Below, piece after piece: positions 38,493-51,200 of a DNA stretch of 64,000 nucleotides. The translations under genes and the position numbers were made by a program. The notes beneath the pieces were generated by a model. That model searched no databases and was not told the DNA's origin. It saw only the letters and a program-made list of their open reading frames with translations. Every line of letters starts with the position of its first letter. Within the stretch, counting starts at the first letter, position 1. Origin of the DNA: Paramecium sonneborni (taxonomy: Eukaryota > Ciliophora > Oligohymenophorea > Peniculida > Parameciidae); the NCBI GenBank assembly GCA_905182985.1, contig CAJJDN010000014.1, forward strand, positions 726,198-790,197, read 5' to 3'.

Positions 38493-39104
38493 TCATAAAA
38501 GTAATGGTGATCTATTATTGTACAATCTCTTTATATACCAAATCTGCCATATTGTTACTAAAACTATAAATATAGTTTCAATAACTGTAAATATATAGAT
38601 TTTCTTATTTGCTTCTTTAACTTGTTGAGTTGATGATTCATATCGAATTTGTTAAAATTTGTGATCATAATATAATTCTTAAAGTCCATTATGAATATAA
38701 TCAATATCTAATTCTAATGGATCAATATCTGTTGATTTTATTTTATCTTCTTTCTCTTTTACAACATCAACTGCATATGTAAGTAATTAATTAGCCTTTT
38801 TTTTATTATTAAATATTATTTAGTACAAACCAATTTCATTTGCTTGAACTGTAAAATTTCCTTTATTTGTTGCCATCTTTGAATATATTGTTCTTCCATT
38901 CGGAGTTTTAACTGAAAAGTCTATCACATCTTTGTGATGATTCACTTAATACGCTCCTTTTATTAATGTTGGTTCAGTTATATTCTCTAATAATATATCT
39001 TCTTAATTTGCTGTTAATGTGAATGTTATAATGTCATCAGGAATAAAATCATAAAAACATTTTACACTTACCAAAAACGTGGCATAAATAACTAAATATT
39101 TCAT
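38493..39104 (-). CDS. p24/emp24/gp25L family cargo receptor (203 aa)
   Basis: An intronless frame of 204 codons, TGA 38493-38495. It has a signal peptide (MKYLVIYATFLVSVKC), a beta-rich GOLD-type domain (CFYDFIP, LTANQ, PNGRTIYSK, GNFTVQANEIGLYQI), a helical stem (STQQVKEANKKIYIF) and one C-terminal membrane helix (TVIETIFIVLVTIWQIWYI) with a short cytosolic tail (KRLYNNRSPLLL). p24 proteins cycle between ER and Golgi in COPI/COPII vesicles and help pack secretory cargo. The usual paired Cys of the GOLD domain is not obvious, and the tail has a Lys-Arg but no classic dilysine signal at the very end. Confidence 0.82.
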
Positions 39105-39140
39105 TTTTAATATTAATTAATTAAATTTGGTGTTATAAAT

Positions 39141-40274
39141 TCAATCCATTTGTTCAACATCTTAACTATTATCTTAAATTTTGAATCCAATTTATTTCCT
39201 TTGATTATTTTTAATTTTATCTCTTCTAATTATAAATATTACTATGAAAATCAATAGAACTATTGTAAATATTCCAAGGCATATATAATATACATTTTCT
39301 TAAACTTTATTATTACTTTTATCATCATTAATAGTACTTTATTATCTTTGATTTCGCATTATCTCTTTTTTTATAATTAATTTTATTATATTTCTCTCTT
39401 CATCACTTAAATCATTAACACTATTCTACTTTAAATAATCATCAACTTCCTTCTAAATTTCCTCCTCTGTTTTTCCCTATTCTAATTTTTCCCTTATTAT
39501 TTCTCTTACTTTTTATCTATATTATTTTATTTAATTATTTTCATTACTTACTTCTTCCTATTTCTTCACATCTTAAATTACTTCATCTATACTTTTATTA
39601 TTTTATTCTAAAGTTTTTGAATTACCGAAAAAACTATCTATAAATTCTGTGATCTTTTCTCGAATTTTCTATTCTGAAAAACCCTAATCTAGAAATTCTT
39701 ATATCTAATATTCTATTTCCCTCATTTCCTATTCATTTTTCTCCTAAATCATTTTATATTCCCTGATGTTCCATGTTGTAATTCCTCCTCTATCAGGTTT
39801 ACTTTGAAAATTTTCAATCTCCTTTTTAATTGTCTATAAAACCACTTTACTATTAAACTCTTTTGATGAATCTTTTATAGTTTTATCTAAACTTTGAGAA
39901 ATCTTTGTCATTACAATATCTTTATCTGTTGTGTTTAATTAACTAAAATATTATATATTTTTTTCAAGCCTAATTGTTTCTTATTCATTCTCTTTTTTAA
40001 GTTCCCCAATCATCTCAATCAAAGTTAAAAAAATCTTTTATTTTTCATCTTAATTTGCTTAAGCATAATACAATAATCCTTCTTAAAATATATACTCTTC
40101 TATTAATTACAAATCATCCTTTTAAATTTATGTTAAATTATTAGATATCTAATCAAAAATTTATTCAAGTGCTTAATCAGATTAATTCCATTTCTCTCCT
40201 TTTTTTTGAGGAACTCCTTTTTATTACAAAATTCTTCCATATATTTGAATAATAAAAATCAAAAGAATTATCAT
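39141..40274 (-). CDS. signal-anchored coiled-coil membrane protein (377 aa), unknown function
   Basis: An intronless 378-codon frame, TGA 39141-39143, 36 bases downstream of the p24 start. It has an N-terminal hydrophobic signal (MIILLIFIIQIYG) and a long lumenal or extracellular region that is almost all coiled coil, rich in Gln, Glu, Lys and Asn. A single membrane helix (CLGIFTIVLLIFIVIFII) sits near residues 336-353, followed by a short basic tail (RRDKIKNNQRKQ). No catalytic motif or known family was recognised. The topology, signal then coil then one helix then basic tail, suggests a type I membrane protein of the secretory pathway. Confidence 0.68.
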
Positions 40275-40530
40275 ATTTTTTATTAAAATTATTAATATAT
40301 TAAGAATATTCAAATTATTAATATATATTAGCAATCCTATATATATGTATATGTACTTCAATATTTAATTATAATTATTTAAATAACTTTCATTAACTTA
40401 TCTTAATTCTTATAGTAAAATGCTCCACATTTTTAATTTATTATTTTTTCATAACAAATTATAAAGTGCAATAAAATGAAAATGATAAATTAATTATATA
40501 TTTAATTTTTATCGTTAAACAGATTTTACT

Positions 40531-40932
40531 ATGACTAGTGAAATTAGTGAAGATAGTAGTTTTTATGATATCAAATTTCCTAGATCTCTAACTACAAGTG
40601 TAAGAAAACAAGGTTAGGAAGACTATATTTTTGAAATGAAAGAAAAACAAAAGCAAATTGAAGATTTAACTTATTAAGTTAAATTAATGGCAGCAAATAA
40701 TTAAACTTTAAATCTCTAGAATTAAATGCAAAAAAGCGAAATTGAAAGATTGCTTAGATTTATCAATGAATAATAAAATGAAATGAAAAAAATTGCTTAA
40801 AGAGATAATAAAAAACAAATAAATACAAGATCAATTAAAATGCAATTAATCAATAAAATGTGTTAATGGGCAAAACAATTTCCTTTAGATTAATAAATTT
40901 AATTTGAATAAATAGTTTAAATGATTATATGA
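40531..40932 (+). CDS. small coiled-coil protein (133 aa), hypothetical
   Basis: A frame of 134 codons from ATG 40531 to TGA 40930-40932, no intron. The N terminus is acidic and Ser-rich (MTSEISEDSSFYDIKFP); residues 35-100 form a Gln/Glu/Lys coiled coil (EMKEKQKQIEDLTYQVKL, RLLRFINEQQNEMKKIAQR). It resembles no known family. It may be the surviving 5' end of a longer gene, because fragmentary frames follow directly (41000-41963). Confidence 0.5.
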
Positions 40933-40999
40933 AATATTCCTAATTCAAAATTTTGTCACTAAAAATTATTTCATTAAAAATTGAATTTCTATCATCATT

Positions 41000-41963
41000 T
41001 CAGTAAAGGGTTTCTCTTATTTTACTGATTTAGCAACTTGCTTCTCTAAATGGTCAAATCCTTATGATTAAAATTATTAATAGCTGAAATATTTTCTATT
41101 GATTAATTATTCATCTTCAGATAAAACATTAATTAAATTGAACATAGACTCCTTGATCTACATAATCAAATTTTTTAATTTTACCGGTTTTTTGTATCTG
41201 TTCTTTATCCTATCCTTCATCCAAGATGAATTTGAGATCGATCTCTCTTCATTTAAAGAGTATTTAATATATGGAGGACAAAATAACTAAAATATTGCAA
41301 ATATTTACTTGAGACTTAATATCAAAATATCTTTAAATGAGTATCATTTCTATATCACAAAGTGTTTAGGTGCCAACTATTATACGATTTTTTTTATTGC
41401 CATTTTCCAAAGTTGATATTTGGTGTTCATTAAAAACAGATGCTATAGCAGATGTTGTAGGAGGTAAATATGTATGTTTCTGTTCATTCATTAAAAAGTG
41501 GTTGGAATTGTTGAATTAAAAGCTTGGGACAGAGAGGCCTTATAAAAATTATGGAATGTGCATATTGTCTTTAAAAATTGAGTCATCTTGATAGAATAAT
41601 GATATAATACTTGAGTTATTAATTTGTAATTATGGAATTTAAGAGTTGTTATAATCCACTATTGAAGTAGAGGGGAAGTTATACACGAAAAAAGGATATT
41701 AAGGCTATTAGTTTTGTTAGTCTTTTGATTACGTCTAAATATCAATTGAATCATTAAGCATAATTAATATATATAATATATAATAGAAAGTGTACAACGC
41801 AGAATATTTCAATAGATATTAACATAATTCTATATTCATTTCATATAACAAAGGTTTTCCATCAATAGACCCTATAAGAAGTAGTCAAAATCTTAAATAA
41901 ACTACTTTTTATATTGAATTACTTGAACAAAGTTAATTAGTGGATGAAATAAGTAATATATGA
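41000..41963 (+). pseudogene. possible disrupted gene of unknown identity
   Basis: Three protein-like frame segments follow one another without a placeable 20-35-nt intron between them. From about 41021 to 41413 a frame reads FTDLATCFSKWSNPYDQN and later FEIDLSSFKEYLIYGG. Near an eight-T run at about 41388-41395 the sense shifts to the frame starting at ATG 41337, with KVDIWCSLKTDAIADVVGG and KKWLELLNQKL. That frame has a single TGA at 41589-41591 and then stays open to TGA 41961-41963 with ordinary protein composition (STIEVEGKLYTKKGYQ). One frameshift plus one stop in one otherwise readable stretch suggests a recently inactivated gene. The family was not recognised, so it could also be two short genes or noise. 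Confidence 0.35.
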
Positions 41964-42164
41964 TAGTTTGATAAGATAAATAGCTTAAAACAAAACAACA
42001 ATCGATAAATTTGTTGAAAATTGAAATTATGTCTTTAATATTAATTAATATATAGTAAAATGAAAAACTGGCTGGCTTCTTTCATTATTTGATTGATTTA
42101 TGGATAAATCATAATGAATAATTTGTTTTTGATACATAATATTTTGATATACAATATTTTTGAT

Positions 42165-45100
42165 TCAATCAGCTTTCTAATTTTAGATTATGCCTTATCC
42201 TAAATATTCGCATATAACATCAAATTTATCAGCTGCTGCATAGAGTTTTTCTTTGAATGGTTTAGTTTCTTTTGAAGCTTCAATAAATTCTTATTTTCTC
42301 TTGAAAAACATCTATGTGTCAGATGGACAAAGCAGACAAGCCCTTTCTCTATAAATTTTGAATATTTATATTTTACGTATGTATGCATTATTCATGATAA
42401 GAATGACCACAAAGGAAATGATAAGAAGGTAAGGTCAATATAGCCTCACAACAACTACATTTCGTTGATTAGAAAACTTTGGCTTGAGTTTTTAATTTTT
42501 TGTATTCAGCTCTTAAATCTGCAGCCTTTTTCATCTTCTCTTTCACTACTTTTTGGTAATCATCAATTTATTTTTTATCTTTTGATATTTTACTTGTGAA
42601 ATAACTCTTGACTAATTTAAATTTAACATTTTTATTTTTAGATAAGATATTCAATATTAGTAAAGGTGATATATTTTCTAAACTACTTACTAATACCAAA
42701 ACTTGTTCTATATAATTTTCTGCTCCATTTTCAGGCTTAGCAAAATATTTTAATGCTTAAATCCATAAATTGGTTTCTTCTCTACCGTATTCACTACATA
42801 AATTAATTATTTAATCATTCTACTACAAACTTATATAGAAATTTAATAATTCTTCTCTCATTTATAACTTTTTTAACAGAAATATAATTCCTGGTACAAA
42901 ATTATACATTTTGAATAATACTAATAAATGATTCTTATCATATTTCTTTTCATTTTCTTAGTTTTCTAATAATTTCATAATACCTTATTCTTTGCTTTAT
43001 AGTTATGTATCTCTTATTCCTATTTTATTTTCATCTTTATAATATAATTGATATTTTTCTAAATGAAATTCAAAGTATCTATGGAATATTGCTTTTTCGT
43101 TTGGTAAAGTTTTACAATTCTCAATTAAAAATTTCAAATAACTTTCCAAATATTCATTATTAACAACAAATAAATGTAAAAATTCATCTGGTTTACCAAA
43201 GGTTATAGAAAATACCTTTTTAATTTCTTCATCTGACAAATTAAAATATCTCCATACTTTCAATTCTTCAGGAGTTAAAATGCTTATAGATTCAATACCT
43301 TTTTAAGTGTCAACTCTTTTTTTCAAATTTTAGACCATACTTATAAGCAAAACTAAATTTTATATGATTTCTAGACAAAATTCAGGTTCTGCCTTCATTA
43401 ATTGTTGTCCAAACTCTTTTAAATATTAAGCCTAATAAGATAGATAAAAATTAATACTTTTTCATCTAATTAGATTTCTTCCTTAATATACATCAAAGCA
43501 CTTTTACAATCTTACTTATTTTAATCTTTATTATTCTAATCTTTGTTAGTTTCAATAAGTATGCTTAGGTAAGCTTCGTTTTTTTATCTAGACTTAGCTA
43601 ATCTTAAAGCCAAATCTATATGACCTAATTATCTGCATTCTTTTATAGCAGTGTCAATATCAAATAAATCTGAATCAAAACTAGATTCTTTTAGAAATTC
43701 TTCTAGTTTGGTAATCTGTTTTTACTTTACATAACAATTCAATAATAGGGCTGTATGATTTTTATCAGCTTATTTTTCATGATGTAAAGCTGCTAAATAT
43801 TATATCAAAAAATCAACATGTGAAACATCTAAAAATTTACCAATTACATAAGAAGGTTCTAAAATTCCAGCTGTATTAATGTATTATTTTATTGCTCCTT
43901 AAAAATCATGTTAATCATATAAATGATCTCCATGTAAACGACTAATTTCAGCTAATAATGTTTTATCAGAAGATTAATTGCTAGCAAATCTATACATAAC
44001 ATCGAAATAATTATTTTTAAAAAAGATTTCAATTTTATGAGTATTTTCTTTCTCTGTTAATCTTATAAGATTTTTTTCACCTTTGTTGTTTTGTGTTATT
44101 ACATATAAGTAATCTCCAACAGGAATAAATCGTTGAATCTTTTCAAATTTCTTATAATAAGCAATATAATTATTTAAAAGATCAAATATTGTTAATTGAA
44201 CAGATTGATCTACCTATTCTTTATCTTATCTTGGAGAGATTAACATGATTAAGTAATTTTATTTGAAAAATCTAATTTCAATTTTATCACCATCTACATT
44301 CCAAGAAGCTTCTTTCTTAATATCACTATATTCTACTATAGTAGAAGTATCATCTTTTGGACATCCTATAAGATTTCCTTTAACTGTTAAATCAAACAAA
44401 GCTCCAGCAGGGATAGAAAACTTCTTTCTGTTTTACATATTCTAAAAACAAATGATGTTAGAATCAGTTGTACAAAATAAATTAAGATTTTAATCATTTT
44501 TACTTAAATGAACAGATTTAATTGGTTCTTAATCTGTTTAAATGATTTAATCTTTATGTTCCATTACTAATAGATTTTAACTTTTCGCCTTGAATATCAA
44601 TATTTAGCCATCTTACAAACCAAAAGCTAAGGCACTTAAGTCTTTAGCAACACAAAAACAATTAAAATTTTGTAATGGTTATCCAACTTTATTGACCAAG
44701 ATTACTTTAATAGGTTCTAAGAATTTAATGAGATTAATTTACTCATATTTTGATAGTCAGTTGTATTTGGATCCCAAAATTTAACATAGCTGCTCTTTTA
44801 ATTGTTTTCACTGTCGATACCAAATGTGACTAACTTTCCCTATTAAATAATAAGAATTATTAAATATTACATCTCTGCTTTCCTTTGTACATTTCATAAC
44901 TCTGAATGAATCATTATGAGGTTAAAAGAATCCTTGAATGGAATTTGCTTCATATACATAGATAAGATTCTTGGATTAAGATGAGAGGAACAATTTGGTA
45001 CCAATTCCACATCCATCTGATATTCCAATATCATTCAAGGTTGGAGCAGTTGGATCACCACTAAAATAAATGAATGGATATTTGATACTTAGCTCTTTGA

Positions 45101-45165
45101 TCTTGAATGTTTTCTTAATTAAAAAATTAAAATTTCTTGACCTATTCAACTTCAGCCTGTCTCAT
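42165..45165 (-). CDS. VPS11: VPS11 (PEP5), core subunit of HOPS/CORVET tethering complexes (953 aa)
   Basis: Five introns (45061-45088, 44840-44870, 44717-44742, 43432-43457, 42349-42376; 28, 31, 26, 26, 28 nt) leave 2,862 nt, 954 codons, TGA 42165-42167. The N terminus is a beta-propeller (about 20-330; SDGCGIGTKLFLSS, LSALAFGLQDGQILIF). An alpha-solenoid follows with hallmark GDHLYDQHDFQGAIKQYI, LEPSYVIGKFLDVSHVDF and HTALLLNCYVK. The C terminus is a RING-like finger (CSCCEAILTLPSYHFLCGH, SYHEQC, CLLC). VPS11 ties Rab-binding subunits to the class C core that tethers endosomes and vacuoles before fusion. Paramecium uses this path for phagosome and food-vacuole maturation. It is divergently arranged with VPS13, start codons 119 bases apart. 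Confidence 0.92.
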
Positions 45166-45284
45166 ACTAATTTATTAATATTTATTTTTATAGTATTATT
45201 TTATTAGAGAGATTAAGCATTCTATAATTAAGAATGAATAATAAAAAAGCAAAGATTTTTGTTATTAAAATAAATATTAATATA
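45166..45284. promoter_or_regulatory. compact bidirectional promoter between VPS11 and VPS13
   Basis: The start codons of two divergent endolysosomal genes are separated by only 119 AT-rich bases. Any core promoter elements of both genes must be packed here. No specific motif can be assigned. Confidence 0.5.
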
Positions 45285-48200
45285 ATGTTTGAATCATTAC
45301 TTGAAAAAGTATTGAATTCTGTATTAGGTTAATTTATTGAAGGATTTGATGCCTAAAATCTCCATATAGGTATTTGGAGTGGAGAAGTGACCATATCAAA
45401 TGTTTCATTAAAGGCTGACATCATAAAAATGTTAGAATTACCTCTAAGACTTTGCTTTAGTCATATTGGTAAATTAAAACTTAATGTAAATTCTAATATA
45501 AGTCATGTATAGGTTCCATGGAAGTCATTAACCAGTTCCCCAGTCGAGATAATGTTATCAGATTTGTACATTATTATATCAGCTGATCATCCTGATTTAT
45601 GGCAATATATCAATTATGCTGGTTTTAAAAAGAAAATGGAAATCTTAGAAAAATTTAAAGAATCTATCATTTAAAATATCAATGATAAATCTAAATAAAA
45701 AGATGATAAGGAAGATGGATATGTCAAGAAACTTATATTGAAGATTATTGATAATTTATAATTAAGCATTTCAAACATCCATATACGATTTGAAGATACT
45801 ATTAGGAATGAGTTTGCTTGGGGATTCTCAATTAAAACAATAGAAACCTTTACATGCAATTCTGATTGGAAAAAATAATATTTTGATCGAAACAAAGAAG
45901 AAAATGTATATATATCTTAATTAAAATTATTAGAAAAAAGTTCCATTATAAAAATTATTAACTTTGGCAAATATAGGAGCCTATTGGAATTAATAAGAAA
46001 GAAGGTTTTTGAATTCATAAGAAAAAGAAGTAATTTTAAAAGAGATGGAAGAGATGATAATCAATACTCCGGATCCTAAATCTCATCCAAAATATGGTCA
46101 ATTTATATTATTATTAAATGCATAAGGTAGATTATATTAGAATACTTCTGGAAAGTTTGATTCTCCTGAGTTTTGTCTATCTATTGAATTGAGTGCGATT
46201 GACATAGCTTTAGAAAATTTATAACTGTAATAAATAATAAGGATGGCTGAATTATTTTCATTGTATCAAAATAGATTAAATAAATAGAAGAAATAAAAGT
46301 TATTATTATCTAATCAATAAATAGAGGAATAAAAATTATTATTTATAAGTTTATATGAAAAAATACTAAGAAGTCCAGATTAAAGTATAAAAGCTTTAAC
46401 AAAGGATGAAAATGAATTATTTGAATAATCAGTAAGTAATTTGAGCATAGAAGTATTATGTGAGGCAGCAAAGGAAATAATAAAGGTGGTTTAAAAGGAG
46501 TTAGCTATAAAGGAAGCAGAAGAAAAGAAAAAGAAGTCTGGAGGATGGTTTAGTTGGGGAAAGAAAAAAGAATCAGATTTACTTGAACAAAAAGAGAAAG
46601 ATGATTTAAGTTCATTTATTGATTAATTGGCAGACTTTTAAGATATTAAAGATGTTAGAAGACCTTTAGATTATGTTTGGTTATCTGTTCTATTTTCTTT
46701 AAAAACTGGATCAGTTCATATTCTAAAATAATTTGATACTAAAAGAGAAGGTATATAATTGACTTATTGTGGATTTGATGGAAGTTTCGAAATGAAGGAT
46801 AGTGGAATGGTAATGAAATTAGGTTTATAATTTATTGGAATAGATATAGTTACTGAACCAATTTAGAATGGAATAGTAATGTTTAGTGAATAAAAGAGAA
46901 TAGCATTTTTGGAATAAATAAACAATTAAAAATTTATAGATTTTGTTTTTGAGACAAATCCACCTCATCATAAAGGAGTTGATAAATATATTAAATTATA
47001 AACAGGAGCATTAAAATTAATATTCAATCCGATAGTAATGGTTAGAATAAATTAATTTACAGATTTTTAAGTTAAAGATGAAACATTAAAAAATGCTGCT
47101 TGGGATTAAATGGAAATAGCTTAAGATTTGGCAGCTTAATAGATGGCCTAATCTTAATTATCACCATCAATTTTATTTATTGATGTGAAAATTAAATCAA
47201 CAATAGTTTTAGTACCGATTCCAAATTCATAAGAAAATTGGTTACTTAATATAGGTGATTTATCTATAATAACACCAAAAATAGATGAATTACATTATGA
47301 TAATTTTGAGATCTCATTATAAGATTTTACATTCAAACATTACAATTCAATTAATGAATGTCATCAATCAATAAATAGAGGAGTATTTTTGGAAAATATA
47401 GATGAATCTTACAGTATAATTTAAAATATAAGAGTAATAATAAGAGCTTAAATTTTAAGAGGTAGTTCAAAACCTCCAAAAGAATTAGCTTAGATAATAA
47501 TAGATGGAGAATTACCTTAATTAGATGTTTTTGTAAATCCAAATATATATACAAGAATCTTAAAAATTGGAGAATGTTTTGCTGAACCTAAAAAAGAATA
47601 AGAAGAAATATTTAGGAAATAAACAAAATTATCAATAGAAAATGTATAAACTGAAAGAACAGCACTTATGGAATCAGCTACAAAAGTAGGTAAGATTTGG
47701 AAGAGAGGTTAATTATTAACATGGAGTTGTTATACAGGAGTATTGAGTGGTGGTTACATTTATTTATTTGCTAAACCTAAAGATTAATAACCAGAATCAC
47801 ATTTCTGGATTAGAAATAGTGATTTTATAGATGTTACTTAAGAAGAAGCAGGAATGAATTATGCATTTTATATTAAAAATAAGTATGGTGATACACTTGT
47901 TGCTTTTGATAAACCTAAAATGGTTAATGATTGGAAAGATGCAATTGAATAATTAAGAACTATGCCAAGAGTAGAAAAAAACAAAGATCGAGAAGATACT
48001 GAAAAAACTTAAAGTGATAAAATTAAAGAAAGTAGACCACTCAATTTTAAATTTGCTTTAAAAGGATTTGGTGCTCATATTTAAGATGAAAAAAAATAAG
48101 ATTGGCTTAAAGTAATTATTAGTGGATTGAATGCTGGTGCAAATTTATCAAATGGATCTATCAATTTAGATTTAAAATTAAGGGATTTATATGTTACTGA

Positions 48201-51200
48201 CTCTGTTTAAATATATATGAATCCATTACTTTAGTATATTGTTAAATCTGATCCTGATCCAGAATCAAATGAACTTATTAACATCAATGTTTAATAAATT
48301 GGCAAAACAGACTAAAGATATAATAAAAGAAATCTAATTGTTGCTGTTACATTTGGTTCTTTATCAGTAATTGCTAAACCATTAATAGTTGCTAAATTAC
48401 TTATTTTTATTTCACCTCCTTAAAATTAAGTTGATGATATGTAAATTATTTAAGGCAAAGACAATCAGAAATTGTTATAGGATCAAGCCAAAAAAGAACT
48501 AGAAAATAATTCTTAATAATAGAATATCAATTTTGATAATATGCAAGATATTATTTTAATGGATGTTAATGTTAAAATCAGAAGTATTAATGCAATTTTG
48601 GTTCATAGATTTACTACTTTACCTTTAGCTGAAATTAAAATTCAAAATACTGAAATTGGATTAATCAAATATGTTGATGAAATGTAATTAAATGGATCTT
48701 TAGGTAATTTATAACTCTTTGATCTTACGAACTATCCTAATACATTATCAAAAGAATCAGAATATAAATTAATCAATCCTAAATAAATGATTGGAGTTAA
48801 ACATCAACAATAATCCTTATTAAAAGTTAAACTAAATTTATTTACTGAAGGATCCAAAAAAATTGTTAATAATGTTAATATTATTATCAATGTAGATATG
48901 AGTTAAATAATTATTCATGTCATGATGCAACCAGTTTTAAGATTACTTGATTTCACTCTATAATAATTACTATTTGCCTTATCTAATCCTAAATAAACCA
49001 TAAATCCAATTGTAAAATAATAAGAAATCTAATTAGAATAAGAAATTGAAATATATCAACAATAGAAAAAATAAGAAAAAAAAGCTTAAACAATTTTATT
49101 ATCGGATGATGAAACTATTTATTTGACAAAACAATTATAAAATCCTCCAGCTATGCAATTAAATGTTGTAATCAATAATCCTTAAGTGATTTTAAAACCT
49201 CATTAAGAAAGTGATTCTGCAATGGTTATTGATCTTGGAACAATTATTGTATCAAATAAACGTAGTCAAGTAACAAATAGGGTTATTAAATAAGAATAAT
49301 AATTAGATTCGGTTTGGGTGGATATTTTTATTTTAAATATGAAAGATATCTAATTATATCAATAAAAAGGATAAAATAAAAGAGAATTCAGTTTACCATT
49401 TGATTTCAATATTAGTGTTGAAATATTTGGAATGTTTTAACAATATTAATTATTCTATCCAAAGATTAAATTTGATGAATAATTAAAAATTAATTGTTTT
49501 ATTGCTCCTATGATATTGCAAATGACTCATTCAGATTACATGTTTTTAATGAAATGCTTATTTCATAATATTGCATATGATGATGGATTTGATAATATGA
49601 TTAGAAATAGTCATCCACAATATTTTGAGGCATTCTTTTAATAATAAAAATAGTAAGAATTAAAGCTTAAAGAAATGCTTCTAATTTAAAATGATTAACC
49701 GTAATTGTCCTTTTAATTAGATATGGAAAATTTAAGTTTATTTTTATTAAAAGATATATAACCTAAACCAACTCCTTTTCTAAGAATGAATTTAATAATG
49801 ATGAGAGTATCATTTTAAAAATGTAATAATGGTTCTGCAAAAGTAGGACTTCTAATAAGAGACATGGAAGGTTCTAATTTTCAATAAACAAAGTAAGGTG
49901 AATTTAATGAATTACCTTTTATTGGTAGTATGAATTTTTAATAAACATATACATATGATTAAGTTACGAACTTAAATGGTTTAGTAAGAGGAAGATAAGC
50001 AACTTTGAGTAATGCAAATCAGATTTTAAATTTAGCCTCTCGCGGAATGTTAAGTTAATAATAATAAAGATAATTAATCTTTAAATTTGAAGATGCCTAC
50101 TAACAAATTGAAGAAAATCCTTAGTATAAATTAGCATTTAATATGTAAATGCAAATGACTGGAGATAAAAATATCAATATTGAATTATATGACTTTAAAT
50201 TACAAATACATGCTGGTCCTCTTTTTGATGTTTTGGCATTAATTGCAATGGATGATCCTGATCTAACACCAAGTCCTGGAAAATACGTAATTATATAACA
50301 ATAAATTTAATAAAATACCTAACAATAATTAGAATAAATTTAAGTACCTTAAAATACTCAACAAGGCTCTTTATAAATTAATATAAACTTAAGAAATGTT
50401 ATTACTTGTATACCAACCTAAATAGAATAGAATGTGCTAACAGTTAGAGGAAAATTTGATATTTTTATGAAAATGAATCCTCAAAAATCAGTTAAAGAAA
50501 TTGAAAAGGAAATTAAATAAAATAATATTCCTGAATCTGATTGGCGTAAATTAAATGAAACAATGAAAATTGAAGCTAAGTTAGAAAAATTGGAGATCTT
50601 TTTATGCAAAAGCTATGATTTAACTAAAAAAGATGACTTTAATTAAGTGAAGAAGAGAGAAATATTAAATCCTATTAATTTAGAAGTTATTCTTATTAAA
50701 TCTTCTGTGATATTATAGAATTTTTAAGGGTTTGCTGAATGGACTTATTTGAATGGAGGGATTAGTCCCATAAATTTAAAAGTATCTTTCTAAGATCTTT
50801 TTACAATAAAGGAAGGATTAAATTATTAATTAAGCTAAATACCTAAATAGCCTGAATAATAATAATAATAGATAAATTAAGATAAGAAAAATAATGAAAT
50901 TTCTTAATTAGATGCTTCTCATTTGAATAAAATGTAATTGATTACAGTGAAAATAGACTTAGAAATTGAGAAGATTAAAATTATTGTTTTAAATGATATG
51001 GGAAATTGTTATTCACCATTATTTGATTATGAGATGGATGCATTAAAAGTTACTTTAGACCAAAATAATTTATATCTTAAACTTAGTATTACCTTACCTT
51101 TTAAATTAAGTAATTTTAATCCATTATGTTCAAAATGGGAACCAATCATAGAAAATACGGGATTTTAAATTGAAATATTTTAAAGTTAATTATAAGGTTT

